64,000 nt of DNA from Antitrichia curtipendula. Its lineage: Eukaryota; Streptophyta; Bryopsida; Hypnales; Leucodontaceae. The translations under genes and the position numbers were made by a program. The DNA lies in NCBI GenBank assembly GCA_951230915.1, contig OX579634.1, positions 14,410,725 to 14,474,724 on the forward strand, written 5' to 3'. Within the stretch, counting starts at the first letter, position 1. Each line of letters opens with the position of its first letter. The notes beneath the pieces were generated by a model. The model saw only the letters and a list, made by a program, of their open reading frames with translations, did not search any database and was not told the DNA's origin. Of this stretch, positions 44,785 through 56,651 are shown one piece after another.

Positions 44785-46702
44785 CGTTTTGCAGATGTAG
44801 AGGTTGGTATTCTTGTTCATGCGATTTCTCTTGAATTGAGTAGTTCCTCCCTACTGTAGGTGAAGAAGGCAACAAGAAAGAGTCATAATATTGGGATCAT
44901 CTCAATGCAGAGATTGGGGTTGAAGTTTTATTATACAGATGTTACACCTTTGTGGTTTCTTTCCACTTTCTGTGAGGTTTGTTTGTGACGATACATCTTC
45001 ACCAGGTATTTGTTGTGTATACCCTGCCGTATCACATCGACCCGTGTCCTATCTTTGCAGCACACTACCGCATTGCATCGTACAATTGGGTCATATTACA
45101 GTGATGAAGACGAATCTACTCCGTAAATTGCAGTGGTAAGCTTCACGCACCGTTGCTCGGGGGAGAATAACGCCCTATTGACTGGTCTCGTTGAAGCTAC
45201 CATTCATCGACCTTGCTAATGAGTGGGAAGTTATGTGAAACGGAGGAAAGTTTGCTGAAGAGCTTACAAAAGTGACTTTATTCTTGATTGGCCGTGTACA
45301 ACGGCAGAAAGGAAGAATTACTAGCATGATGGGGAGGTAACATCAACAACACCTCAGCCTTCTAAAGACCACTTGATAAGTAGCGTGCGAGACAGATTAT
45401 TCTTTTTCGAGAGCATAGCCTCTGAGAGGCAACTTTGGCTGCTTCATATCTCAGCTTGCAGTGTCGTAGCATTTTCATGGCCTATCAACCTGCATGCATA
45501 AGTGCATGCTCTATAAATTAGCACAAGCAGTAGAATGCATCACTTTCAATTTGCAAGTCTATTGGCTGCTTCGCAACTGTCTACTCCGAATGAGAGACGA
45601 ATTTGCCACAAAGGAGAAATACGCAGCGCTCAGCTAACTTCTGCCGTTGCCATTCATACGCTGGGTCCATGCTGGTCCGTGTCATCGACAATCAAAATCC
45701 CAGTTTGTTTACTGAAAGCGTAACAACTCTTTCGGGATTATTTTTTTCTAAAATTCGAGTAACTTCGAAGACCAAATGAGATCACAATTAGTGTGCGGCT
45801 GACAGCGTATCATAACAGTTTGAGTAGACTTAAGTTACCGTCCTCGAGCATCGACTGACCTAATGGAGATGAAAAATCTGACTGGTGATCCAGTTACAAG
45901 AAAATTGACAAGGTTGAGTCGAATATCCGAAAATCACTAGTACGCTGGGGAAAGTTCGGGATGCGCATTCTCTACGAGGTGTAGATTTAGACCAAGAGGC
46001 AGACTGCAAGTTGTCTCTCCCAAGGTCAGGTGCAAGGAAAAAAGGAACAACATCCTCATATTATGTCCAGCGAGATAAAATAAAAGATCCCAAATCTCAG
46101 ATGAATGTGCCCTAAAAAGAACATACGCCGCCCAAACCCCAAAAGATGCGATCATCAGTAGCAAACCTGAAAGCTGCTCCTCACACCAGCCAGCAACTCT
46201 ACTCACAAATTAAATCTCTCTTGCCGTGTTCAATTGCAATAATGTAAACACGGCAGTTCATTATTTGCGTTCTTACTCTCGCATAAGTATGTCTATTTCT
46301 GTAGATAGGACTGCCAAAAGTCAGAAGCATCATGCCAAAAGACAACTGCGAAAAATAAAAAAACTCCAAATTCTCGCCAACTAACCAAATCCAAGTCGCG
46401 TGAACCAAAACAAAATACAGGTCAAAGAATCCAGGAGCGCCTCGACCTCAAAAAAAGCTTCAGACCTGAAATTCAGACAAGAATTGCTAAAAGTATGCCA
46501 TGAGGAAATGATATTCGACGTTAAATTCCACTTGTTACAGCAGGTCTGCTTATAAAACGATGCAAAACCCTCCTACCATCAAAACTAGCCTCCAAAGCCG
46601 CTCGAACTCCAGGTTCGATGCTCACTCTATCGAACCCTAATAACAAGGAATGGGACCGATTTCCCACCCTACCACATCCACACCAGAGAGAATCCACGCC
46701 CT
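44785..46702. other. Spacer between convergent RAD1 and eL38 genes
   Basis: Probably contains both 3' untranslated regions. Composition is moderate and non-repetitive. Several ORFs of 60-90 codons occur on both strands without recognisable domains. Confidence 0.45.
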
Positions 46703-46912
46703 CTACAAGTCGTGGACAGTAAGACCAGGGGGCAGGGACTGCTTCAGCTTGTCGGCCTTGTCCGTGTCGAAGACGCTCAAGGTGTAGAGGTACTTGGAGC
46801 ACCTGACTTTGAACTTGACCACATCCTTGGAGCGCTTGATCTTGACGCTCCGGGCGTCCTTGCGCCGGGCCGTCAGGAGGAAGTCCTTGATTTCGTTGAT
46901 CTGCTTCGCCAT
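46703..46912 (-). CDS. RPL38: Large-subunit ribosomal protein eL38
   Basis: Cytosolic 60S ribosomal protein, 69 aa, exactly the family length. The sequence begins [20 protein letters not shown] and ends [14 protein letters not shown]; the core [20 protein letters not shown] is near-identical to other plant eL38 proteins. The coding part is one exon; CTGCTGCAG at about 46990-46982 on the minus strand could be the acceptor of a leader intron. Two telo-boxes lie 90-215 bp upstream. It is divergent from the carbonic anhydrase gene, sharing a 757-bp intergenic region. Confidence 0.97.
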   Translation of the reverse strand: MAKQINEIKDFLLTARRKDARSVKIKRSKDVVKFKVRCSKYLYTLSVFDTDKADKLKQSLPPGLTVHDL

Positions 46913-47000
46913 GGTATCTTACCCACCAGCAAACTCCGAGGATGGAAACCGGGCGAAGGCGGCCCGCAACGACAAACAATCCTGCAGCAGCAAAAGAGAC

Positions 47001-47009
47001 TTAGGGTTT
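47001..47009 (-). promoter_or_regulatory. Telo-box upstream of RPL38
   Basis: AAACCCTAA on the minus strand, 89 bp before the eL38 start. Telo-boxes are typical of plant ribosomal protein promoters and leaders, where they help coordinate expression in growing cells. Confidence 0.65.
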
Positions 47010-47116
47010 GCCCTTCCCTTCTCCTTAATCCCCACCCCGTTCCCCGCGCTCCCGTTCCCCAAGTTCCCCCGACCTCCTTTTTCGTTCGCTTCTCGTGCAG
47101 TTTACGTTCGGTTTCG

Positions 47117-47125
47117 TTAGGGTTT
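47117..47125 (-). promoter_or_regulatory. Second telo-box upstream of RPL38
   Basis: AAACCCTAA on the minus strand, 205 bp before the eL38 start. Two boxes in one ribosomal protein promoter strengthen the assignment. Confidence 0.6.
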
Positions 47126-47669
47126 CGTTCACCTTATCGGCCTAACTGACGTTGCCCATGCAGCAACGGCTTCAGTTATTTGTTAACTGCCTGGCTTTGA
47201 TCGCCCCCACCGTGGACCTGCAATGGCCGAAATGGTGCTTTGAGGACTATAGAAGGGTTCACTTTGTCGACATGAAATCAATGAACAAGGTCGAAAACGC
47301 CAACATCCGAACCCTGAATTTGATAAAGAAAAGTAGTAGCAATCCGTCAAACTTTGACAGAAGTCCACAGTTCTTCCAAAAGATGCTGAGTAGCTGTGGA
47401 CGGTACCATTGCAATTACTATTGCGAAAGGCTGATTTGATCAGATCTCTTGATTTGGAGTGCACTGAATTCAAGCCAACACTTCATAATCGAGGCATAAT
47501 CGAACATAATCGAGGCAGAGCAAGTTCTGAGTGTCCGACTTCTGCGACGTCCAGTTCACAGCTACATCAAAGGAACAGTTCGAAGTGATACCTGGCGCAT
47601 TTACTACAGACAGAAACCTTACGATCCCCCAAAGTTTTGCACTAATAACGAACGCAATTTCATAAGAGA
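47126..47669. other. Intergenic region between divergent RPL38 and carbonic anhydrase genes
   Basis: Holds an ORF at 47152-47439 (+) of 95 codons with no recognisable family; probably not a gene. The rest is likely shared promoter DNA. Confidence 0.4.
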
Positions 47670-50600
47670 ATGACGAAAACCATGACAACTCACCTCATCT
47701 GTACAATTGCGGCTCTCTTATCTCTCCATCTTACAAACTTCGGGACTGCCAATTCCGATGAAATGAACACCGACCCTGTAGTTGAACCGCCCGTCATACT
47801 CCCCGAGCCATTGCCACTTATTCCCATCGGCCCAGTAGTAGGACCGCCCGTGATTCTCCCGGAGCCATTGCTCCCCATTGGCCCCATAGTAGCGCCGCCC
47901 CTGACACAGCCGGAGCCTCTCCCTCTGATTCCCGGACCAGGAGGAACGTGGAGCCCCTCCGCGCAACCAAAGTTGGAAGACTCATCGGATGCCGTGCCCG
48001 ATCCCACGCCACTGCGGCAAGCACCGCCTGGTAGACTGATTCCAAGCAAACCCTGGCTCTATCTTCATAACTTGCGCTTCAATCTGTCCTCTAAACCCTA
48101 ATTAAAATCAATCCCGCCATAGACTTTTCTCACATGGTTTCGACGTCAAACAACTGGAACATGCTCAACAATTTCTAAACTCTAAACAATTCGAAACTGG
48201 ATGTGCAGATGTGTTTGATAACAGTCAAGGACCGAACGGACCAGTACTAGGGCCGCCCGTTATTCTCCCGGAGCCATTGCCAGTAATTCCCATCGGTCCT
48301 ACAGTAGCGCCACCCCTGACACAGCCGGAGCCTCTCCCACTGATTCCAGGACCAGGAGGAACGTGGAGCCCCTCCGCGCAACCAAAATTGGAAGACTCGT
48401 CGGATTCTGTGCCCGATCCCACCCCACTGCAGCAAGCACCACCTGGTAGACTGAATCCACGCTCTATCTTCCGAACTTGCGCTTCAGTCTGTCCTCTAAA
48501 CCCTAATTGACATCAATCCCGCCATCGATTTTTCTCACATGGTTTCGATGCTCAACCATTGGAACATGCTCAACAATTTCTAAACCTGAACAATTCAAAA
48601 CCGGATGTGCAGTTGTGTTTGATTACAGCCAAGGACCGAACGGACCAGAGCATTGGGGAGAATTGAAGGGTGACTGGGTGATTTGCAAGTCAGGCTCCCA
48701 GCAATCGCCGCTCTCCATCACGCCCAGTCTGATTGTCACCGACAGTAGTTTGGGCAACCTCAAGGCCAATTACACTGCGGAGTTCGTGGATGTGACCATT
48801 TCCCATGATGGCCTGGATCTGCAGGTGATCGCTTGCTCCTGAATCTGCGATTGAAATCTCCATTTTCAAAAAATTCTGCGTCCTCTCTTACTCGATTTGT
48901 ATTCTCTTCGGAATTGCTCGGTGGTAAGAATTTGATTTTCATGAAAGATTTCGGGGTCGGTGGAGATGCATGATGTGTTTTAAGGTTTTCTGAAATTTTC
49001 GGACAAGGTTCGAAAGAGATTCTTTCTCATTATTCATGGTCTTCGAGCCTTTAAAGTAGTGCTTCGAGCCTTTAAAGGAAGGGTGAGATTTTTCTTTTCT
49101 CACGCCTGTCGTGGATGTAAAAATTTGCCCCCGATTTTGGACCACCAATTTTGTATTTCATGACCTCAATCAACTAACTAATTTCAGGATTTAGGATTCA
49201 AAATATGATTTTTAAATTTTTAAATTTTATCATGTGTTGCAAAAACTTTTATCCTTCCTAACAAGACTTGTAGTACTAGTATAGTGGAGTCCCTCTATAG
49301 CTTGTAGAGAATGTGGATCACTATGACTATTTGGTGACCTTCCCGTGAATTGTTGCGAGAGTTTTTGTTATAATATTGTCTAAAAGTTTTGCAAAATCTT
49401 TGAGTTCAATTTTATTGAAAATTTCCTTCTACTTGCAATTGATATCTTTTTCAATGAATACAACAGTATGTAGGATCAACTAAAATTGAGTCTATTGAAT
49501 GGTGACCTTTTCTTATGACTAAAGTATATGGTGACCTTTTTATGAATTATTGGAAAAAATTTCTTCATGATGTTGTCTAAAAGTATAATGGAGGGCGTGT
49601 GCTTGTGAGCATTCTTGGAAATAAGGTGCCCCAAGCTTGAAGGTTGAGGGCACCTTATTTTCAAAAAGGCCTAAGGACAAGGTACCTTACATGGCATAAG
49701 GTTTGTAGTCAAGGGTAAATTTGTAAGGGATAATTATGATTATCAGGTGACCTTGTTTTGAATGGAAAACCTAAGGCAAGGTCCTTACATTTTGCAAAAC
49801 ATATAAATTTTTGTTGAAAATTGTTCTTGCAATTATTGGATCTTTTGAATAAATGCAACAATAGGTAGGTGGACGTGCCATCCAGTGAAATTGAAATTGA
49901 GTTTGTATTGAAAAGTATGCCCTAATGGATCTAGATAAAGAATAGATATTCATGAGGTAACTTAAGGAAATTGAAATTAGGACATTGTTCAACACTTGGA
50001 CATTGAAATTGGGTCACAAATTTGAAGAATTTATTGATAGAACTTTGAATCTTTGATCTCACATAATTTTTTGTATATAATATACAAATGTCATTCTTGA
50101 ACTTCACCAAAATTTAGCTACAATTTTGCTATGTTTTTTGTGACTAAAAATTTGGAACTTACAAATAATAAATCAAATTTATTCAATAGTAGATGATTTA
50201 ACGCACTTTTTGTTTTTAATAGCAACAAATGTTGATCATTGTTGCTACAATTCATAGTCAGTTGTCAATTTTGTTCAATTAACTCAAATCTTAATGCCCA
50301 AAATTTTGACATTCGTTTGAGAAAGCTCTAAAATATTTGACCAACATAATTTATGTGTCAAGCCATGCGCGATCTAATAAATGGCCAAAGCTATGGAATC
50401 CCGGAAATTTAATTGAAATTGTTATTGTCCTTGACTATTCTTTCTACCATCTAATTGTGAAGTGGTAAGCTTGGTAATTTTTATTTCATGCGGCAGGTGG
50501 ATGTGCCATCCAGTGCTGGAGTATTAAAAATCTACAACATCACATATCAACCTGTATCCTTCCACTTCCACAAGCCAAGTGAACACCGCATATTGAATTA

Positions 50601-53600
50601 TAGGTATACTACTTCCATATTTGCCTACATTAAATAGTGAAATTAGGTTGCGTTATTTCAAGAAAGTTACTTTACAACTCATCAAAATCAATAGATTTTT
50701 CTACAAATATTTCCATTTTTATACATGCAGGTTCATAAGTCCCAATTCCAATTAATAGTAAATATTTTTAGTTCGAATTACATTGTATAATAACAATAAA
50801 TATTTTTATAGTGTCAAATGTCGAGAAATTAGTGAGGGGCAAACTAATTACACTATTTAGTGTAGGTTTCCACAAGGATAATCATGGCCCAAAGAAATTA
50901 ATTTTTTGCTACGAGTACCTACTATGGCACTTATTGAAATTACTCTAATAGTGTTTGGAATTTGTATAAAGAAATAGTGTATTTCTCTTTTTCAAGTAGA
51001 AAAAAAAGGTCGTGCTAAAATAGAAGTAGAGCACTCTCGCTTTAAAATAGAAAGATATTCGCTTCTAAATTTCATTTGAATAGAGCACCAATGAATGATA
51101 AGTGATAGCTGGATCATCCATAAATCAAGGATGACATGTTGAAAAGAATATATTGGATTTATAGAATGACACTTATTCAATGGTTTCCCTTAATGGTCTC
51201 CTCTATCTGACATTTATTGTGCCTTCTTGTAACATTCAAAGTCATGTTTTTAGGTGTTAAACAAGTTGCTAGATGTTTAGACAATTTCCATAATGAATGC
51301 TCATACCTTAGTACAAGCATTATTGTTGATACTACACGGTTCTAAACATATGAAATGGAGTGCCAGTTTTCCTTTGGAGCTTCATTTGGTGCACAAGTCA
51401 GAAGATGGCAAGATTGCGGTTGTTAGTTGGCTCTTCATCCCTAGCTCTAAAAATAATACTTTCCTGGCCCAGGTTCTTCTTCCTCACCTCAAAACAAACA
51501 CTCCCATTATCTTAAATGAAATCTAGGATAATTTCATAGTTTTCCACAAGAAACCATATATTTATTTTGAGCCAAAAAAAGTACGTAGTAAGTATTATGA
51601 TGAACTAGTGAACAATTGATATAGTGAACATGGGACAAATTTTTAGGATCCCAAGTGGTGATTATTATAGTACTAGTCGATGCTCAAATGATAAGCATAA
51701 TGGAACTGGCAACAAGTAAGGTAAGTGAAACCATTGCGGACCAAATGGGAGCAAACCCATTGCAAACAAAATTATATTAGTGGTATACATTTCAAAACTT
51801 GAATGTACACCACCATTACAATTTTGTCTGCAATAGGCTCATTTACCTTACTTCAATGTGGACTTTGTTATTTAAGTGGGGGAGTTCAAAAATGGGCTTT
51901 AACTTTGAACACTTAGATATTTGCAACCAATCTGCCATGTGACAATCTCTTTGGAATTGGAAGCCTTCATTTGTGAAATGCATCTCATTCTGCAAAGTAT
52001 GAAACCTACTAATAAGTATTAACTTGCATTGTTGAAGATTTACATCTACCTAATTGGAAGTGGTTGGTCGTATTAGTTAAATTGGAGTGTGAGTATCTAG
52101 AGCACCATAATTGTGATTTCTATTTGAAAGTGAGACCACTATTTTGAACATATAGAACACATAGTGAGGCAAGGGTGACAATTAAAACCCAATTTAAATA
52201 TTCTGTTTAATTGTCAAAACCTCCCCCATCTCACCCCTCAACCTTAACTCCAATCCTAACCCTAACCCTAACCCCCACCCCCGCCACCCCTATTTGTAAT
52301 TTTAGATTGATAATGGGATATGTACTCAATATGGGATATTTTGTATCTTCGTATTTGTAGTATGTATCTATACCCATATTTGCATCCATACCCGTATCAT
52401 ATTCTTACTCATATCCCAGATCAACGGTGTGGGGATTAGTTTTTCAGGTGTTTTTTTGCAAGCAGATCAATGATCTGCAATTTTCAAGAATTGGAAGTAG
52501 GGGGGATTAATAAAAACATGATGTTTGCATCTTTTCATCAAATAGTGACTTCCAAGTGTGCAAAGCTCTAAAAACTAGTATTGATGCATGCATGGGAAAT
52601 TTTATGAAAATGGCAGTATTCCACTTGCCATTTTTCCATTCATTTCCTTCTTACGCTTCAAAGTCTAAGATTTCATGCTGCACACTATAAACTTAAATGT
52701 GTCAAATTTGTGGAATACCACCAATTTAACAAAATTTTGGTTAAATTGCCTGAGGTGTATTCCAGATGGGTGCTTGGAAAAAGTGCCAATCTGGCTTTTA
52801 ATCCTTACCATTTATCTAGTATTCTATTGTGAAGTTCTAACCCTAACTTATATTTATCCTGCTGTATTGGGGTTTATTTGCAGTTCCTTGATTATCTGCC
52901 AACTCATAAGAACCCCTACCAAAGCCTGAAAATCCCTCCCATCAAGTTGCTGCAGTTGGAGCCCAATTATGGCCGGTACCGAGGCTCGCTCACCACCCCG
53001 CCGTGCTCGGAAACAGTCATCTGGACCCTCATGTTGTGGAATGTAAGTTCAACCCTAACCCTAATTTCTTCCAATGGAAATCAAAAGATTGGTAACGTGA
53101 ATTAAAGTACACCCATACAAGAATCGAGCATGGAAGTGTTTTAGGGATGACATTTTTCATGAAGAGGTACTTCCATCAGTTGGGCATAACGTCAGAGGTT
53201 GGACCTTGTTGAATCATGTTCCATAGTCAGAAGATTATCATAGCCTCAAATGAGGGATTGTAGTTGTTCCGCATTGAGCTGCTGGTTTCCTATACAAACT
53301 TGTACAACAAAATGCCCGCGTTACACTCCTGGACACTGCTTGCAATGCCAAGCACTATAAGATTCGTCTTCCACTTTGAGGCACAATTTCTTCCCAGCTG
53401 TCTAGTGCTTAACACAATGGGAGTCCTCTTCCCCCCCGAAGTCCTCCCACTATACTATAAGGCACACCAAGCGTTTTAGAAGAGCAAATTACATTATCAA
53501 CCGCAACCACTTCCTACTTTGTTGTTTCTTAGTTCCTAATGAGATAATTGAAGAGATTTTCTTGTAATTCAAAGAAACCGGCCGAAGAAAAAACGACGTG

Positions 53601-54068
53601 AAAGATTGGCTACTCCTTGCAAGCATCAACTGAAGTCTGATTGAGAATTCATGGCATGTGGGGTTGGGATGCCAGTTTCCTTCGGTTTCAGAGTACCAGC
53701 TCCAACAGCTCAAAGCTGCAGTGCCGGTGTGTTCACGTACCCCACTTTGAATTCTTCTTAGTCTGTAACTAAGTTGCCGTTTGTCTTGCTTTTTATTTCC
53801 AAGTTTCTCTTGAGAAGGAGAAGCTTGGAGAGAAGGACTAATCAAGCTTTGCCGTCTGTCATGATTTCATTTCCAAGCTTTAGTTTCCTTCTCTCGGTCT
53901 ATTTAAGCTTTTTCACTGATTCTTTCCTTCCATGGGGTTGGGCACTTGGTGCAGAGGAAGAATGCTCGACCTTCATTTCCAAGCAACGGAAGGAAGTTTC
54001 GCATCAACCATACACCCGACTGGACAGTGATGGAAAAGGCTTTCAAGGACGTGACAACAAGTCATTGA
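47670..54068 (+). CDS. Secreted alpha-carbonic anhydrase with proline-rich N-terminal extension
   Basis: Zinc enzyme interconverting CO2 and bicarbonate. Exons: 47670-48030, 48209-48445, 48613-48824, 50497-50603, 51367-51472, 52884-53042, 53676-53726, 53955-54068; all phases close, giving 448 aa. Residues 1-27 are a signal peptide, so it enters the secretory pathway. Exons 1 and 2 encode a repetitive Pro-rich region (GPPVILPEPLP, VAPPLTQPEPLPLIPGPGG) of about 170 residues; the CA domain starts at VFDYSQGPNGPEHWGELKG. Zinc ligands: two His in SFHFHKPSEH and one in LELHLVH. The Thr gate is in GSLTTPPCSETVIW; Cys in WVICKSGSQQSP and TPPC should form the usual disulfide. The proton-shuttle His64 position looks like Leu (HDGLDLQ). 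Exon 7 (17 codons, VSEYQLQQLKAAVP) and the final NARPSFPSNGRKFRIN match the family end. The domain is complete; the extension is unusual. Confidence 0.9.
47830..48648 (+). repeat. Tandem duplication of about 411 bp inside the carbonic anhydrase gene
   Basis: 47830-48240 and 48241-48648 are two head-to-tail copies. Each holds proline-rich coding sequence, an in-phase donor (CCTG/GTAGAC), an intron with AAACCCTAA, an acceptor (GGATGTGCAG) and the first 10 codons of the next exon (FDNSQGPNGP or FDYSQGPNGP). The duplication therefore created exon 2, a multiple of three long (237 bp). Confidence 0.9.
48825..50496 (+). other. Intron 3 of the carbonic anhydrase gene
   Basis: 1,672-bp AT-rich intron. 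It contains a short local repeat (GCACCTTATTT / AAGGTGCCCC, GTGACCTTTT twice near 49500-49530) but no recognised element. Confidence 0.5.
51717..51850 (+). mobile_element. Small TA-flanked MITE, family E copy 1
   Basis: 134 bp, TAAGGTAAGTGAAACCATTG at the left and GGCTCATTTACCTTA at the right, in carbonic anhydrase intron 5. It is homologous to 58730-58876 (TGGTATACATTTCAAAACTTGAATG-like core). Confidence 0.65.
52255..52273 (+). repeat. Short interstitial CCCTAA tract
   Basis: Three CCTAAC units followed by CCCACCCCCG in carbonic anhydrase intron 5. The hexamer is CCCTAA, not the usual plant heptamer CCCTAAA. Too short to indicate a former chromosome end. Confidence 0.5.
52593..52740 (+). 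mobile_element. Family I element, copy 3
   Basis: GGGAAATTTTATGAAAATGG with GGCAGTATTCC at the left, and GGAATACCACCAATTTAACA running to AAATTTTGG at the right; in carbonic anhydrase intron 5, about 140 bp before exon 6. Confidence 0.55.
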
Positions 54069-55194
54069 TCCAACTGCTTTATTTGGGGACTCTTCCCGCT
54101 GACTGAATGTCGACAGTGAGAATTCAGACTTGAATCTGACTCTCTCTTCTGAAATTTGAAAACAGACAGCTACGTACGGCTCTGATCTGTCACTAACAGT
54201 TCCATCAAAAAATGCAAAAGCTATTTTGGAGCTGCGAAACATTGCATATTCATTTTTCTCTTCAAAAATAATTGTGTGGAAGTATGTGAGTTGCAATACA
54301 TGTCACAAGATTAATTGTAAACTGAAGGTACTCCCTCTGTCTCAAAATAAATCCATGGTTTCCAGGGAATACATTCATTGGTGACTTGATAAAAATGTTG
54401 CTATTGTAAACAAAAGAATTCTTAAAATCACTTGCTCTGTAGTACGGAAAACTATTCAACGACCGAATGCAATTTCCCCCAAAATGCCTCAATTGCAAGG
54501 TGATACAATCAATAAATCAAGCAATTCATGAACAACATTTAAAAGTTGTAGGATAGCCCAAACTTGGATTTGAGAATCTTCCTTATATGAGCATTATAAA
54601 GCTTGTACAAATGACCACTCAATGAATGATGAGCTCCCACCCTCCTCAAGGCACTAGGCAATCTCAAAGCTATTGTACAAATTTTTTTAACAAGCTTTCC
54701 AGTGCAAAGAACACACATTCAAATTGTGATTTGAAATATTAAATTTAACTTGATAGATGCATCTCAAATTGTGGAATGTACATATTTTTTTTCTAAAAAT
54801 GTTGAAAGGCAAAACTTCAATTTTTGGAATGACTAGAAAGCCTATATTTTGAAGTTTAGGCACATTGAACTTGCAATTTGGTGGAGATGTTCACTCTAAA
54901 ATTTGGATATAATGTATGTGAACAAGTTAAGCAAAGGATTGTATGGTTGGTTTTGTTAAATATATATATATATGAAGATTTTGACCTTGCTTTGGAGATG
55001 AGTGTTTTGAAGTAGTTTTGGGCTTCTGATATGATGGTCCTTTAGGGGTTAATTGACTCTCAAGTTTTATATTTGAATAATGTCAAATTCCTATCACAAA
55101 CTTCGAAGTAAAAGGATATGTAATCGACTTCCTTTTATTATGGTAGAACCACCTATAGTTGACCACTTAAGCAAATCCGTGGAGTTGTGGAGGG
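54069..55194. other. 3' flank of the carbonic anhydrase gene and AT-rich spacer
   Basis: Likely 3' untranslated region to about 54.3 kb. GGTCCTTTAGGGGTTAA at 55034-55050 is a lone right end of a TTAA-type element; its left partner was not found. Confidence 0.4.
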
Positions 55195-55440
55195 CAATGT
55201 AAATTTTATGCCATGTAGGAAAATAGAAATCATGTGGATTGGAAATGTTTTGGTAATTTTATGCCTTGAATTGAAATTACTATGAATTTTGGAAGTCGAA
55301 AGTTTGACCGGATCCATATCCAACGTATAGACTCTTCCAGTTCCAATCATTTAAGAACTACTTTCCCACTCACTACTTCCTACTTTCTTGCTCACTACTT
55401 CGGGACATGAGTCATGACCTTATTAGTCCCAACCTTGAAA
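55195..55440 (+). repeat. Dispersed repeat, family G copy 3
   Basis: See copy 2 at 31655; the same blocks in the same order, continuing to GGTATGGATCCTTGGTTGGG at about 55530. Confidence 0.6.
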
Positions 55441-55786
55441 AGGAAAAAAAAAACAAAAAAAACTTCCAAGTTTGAGTAGGAAATCTATTCTAGCTTTGGT
55501 TGGAAATAGCTGCACCCTACAAGTCAGGTATGGATCCTTGGTTGGGAATGGGTGGTTCTTCTATATACCTCATGAGTTTAAGCTTTCAGCAATTTGAGTA
55601 TATTAATTGCAAATTTCAGCACATCCAATGCAAAATTTTGTAGGAACAAAATAATGTAGGAAAAATCAGAAAGCTTAAAGAAAAGTAGACCAACTTCAAG
55701 TCAAAGATGGTTAATGCTCAAGTAGAACTCATGACAATATCTCCTAGACAAACAACTCTGGCCTTTGGAGGCAGCTTCCAACACAC

Positions 55787-56311
55787 TAAGGTAAACCAGC
55801 CTATGACAGGCAGATTGCCTGGTTTGCCTTGTTGACATATTTGAAATTTGAAATTTTTTTTTCATATAAAGGCAAACATGAAAAATTGGTAGAACAATTG
55901 AAATTTTATTTTTTTGACAAAGTATGAATTTGTTACAGATTTTTGAAGTGAATTGGCCAGATGGCTCAAAACAGTCTGTAGACTATCCCACAACCATCAA
56001 AAACTATACCCATGGTGGTCATCAAACCACCCAATGCAGTTACAATATTTCCTAACATGGACATGACATAAAGGAATAAAAAAAGTTAGTTCATGTAATG
56101 AATTACACTAGAAAGGGACGAGTTCCTAAAACAGTCTCTAACATCTCCATCACCATCATACAAAACATTGATTTCAGCCATCAACCTACCTAATAAAGTT
56201 TTGCTTACATTAATTGGAAAAAATCTGGCACAGATTGATGGAAAACTGTAATGGGTCATCTTATAGATGTCTGTATTAGGCACTTGGCCTGTCATAGGCT
56301 TGTTTACCTTA
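55787..56311 (-). mobile_element. Family D MITE, copy 2
   Basis: 525 bp, TA-flanked, nearly identical to the reverse complement of 23142-23688. The left end is TAAGGTAAACCAGCCTATGA; the right end has one mismatch (GGCTTG for GGCTGG). Confidence 0.8.
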
Positions 56312-56373
56312 ACTCAGTCCAATCTTGTTGCATTTTTTCCTAGAATTCAATAGCCAAGCTTGAACCAAGCATG

Positions 56374-56651
56374 TAAGGTAGGCACCCCCAAAATGGCACC
56401 TGACCTTAAAGTGCCATCTACAGGTTGAGTACATTTCTAAAATCAGTTATGTACCTATTTGGATGGGGTGCTTTGACCCTTAATAACTTTTGCATACAGT
56501 GTCCAAATACCATGTTCTCTCAACTTCTCTGGTGCGTTGGAACCTCCTTTCACTTGCCAACAAAGAATATATGAAAATTTGACTACAGTAGTCTAATGGT
56601 AGTAACTAGGCTCAGTAGCAAAAAGTGGCGGTTTTGGGTGTCCCCACCTTA
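56374..56651 (+). mobile_element. TA-flanked element, family F copy 1
   Basis: 278 bp; TAAGGTAGGCACCCCCAAAA at the left and TTTTGGGTGTCCCCACCTTA at the right are imperfect inverted repeats extending about 25 bp. Non-coding. Confidence 0.65.

Noticed and set aside
46521..46979. 152-codon minus-strand ORF over eL38
   Set aside because: A different frame of the same DNA; the 69-codon frame matches eL38 over its full length.
47152..47439. 95-codon ORF upstream of the carbonic anhydrase
   Set aside because: No recognisable domain; it lies in a probable bidirectional promoter. I could not support it as a gene.
47690..48049. Gly-rich minus-strand ORFs opposite carbonic anhydrase exon 1
   Set aside because: Antisense reading of Pro codons gives Gly; shadow frames.
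52255..52273. Possible ancient telomere fusion site
   Set aside because: Only three CCTAAC units, and not the plant heptamer; too short.
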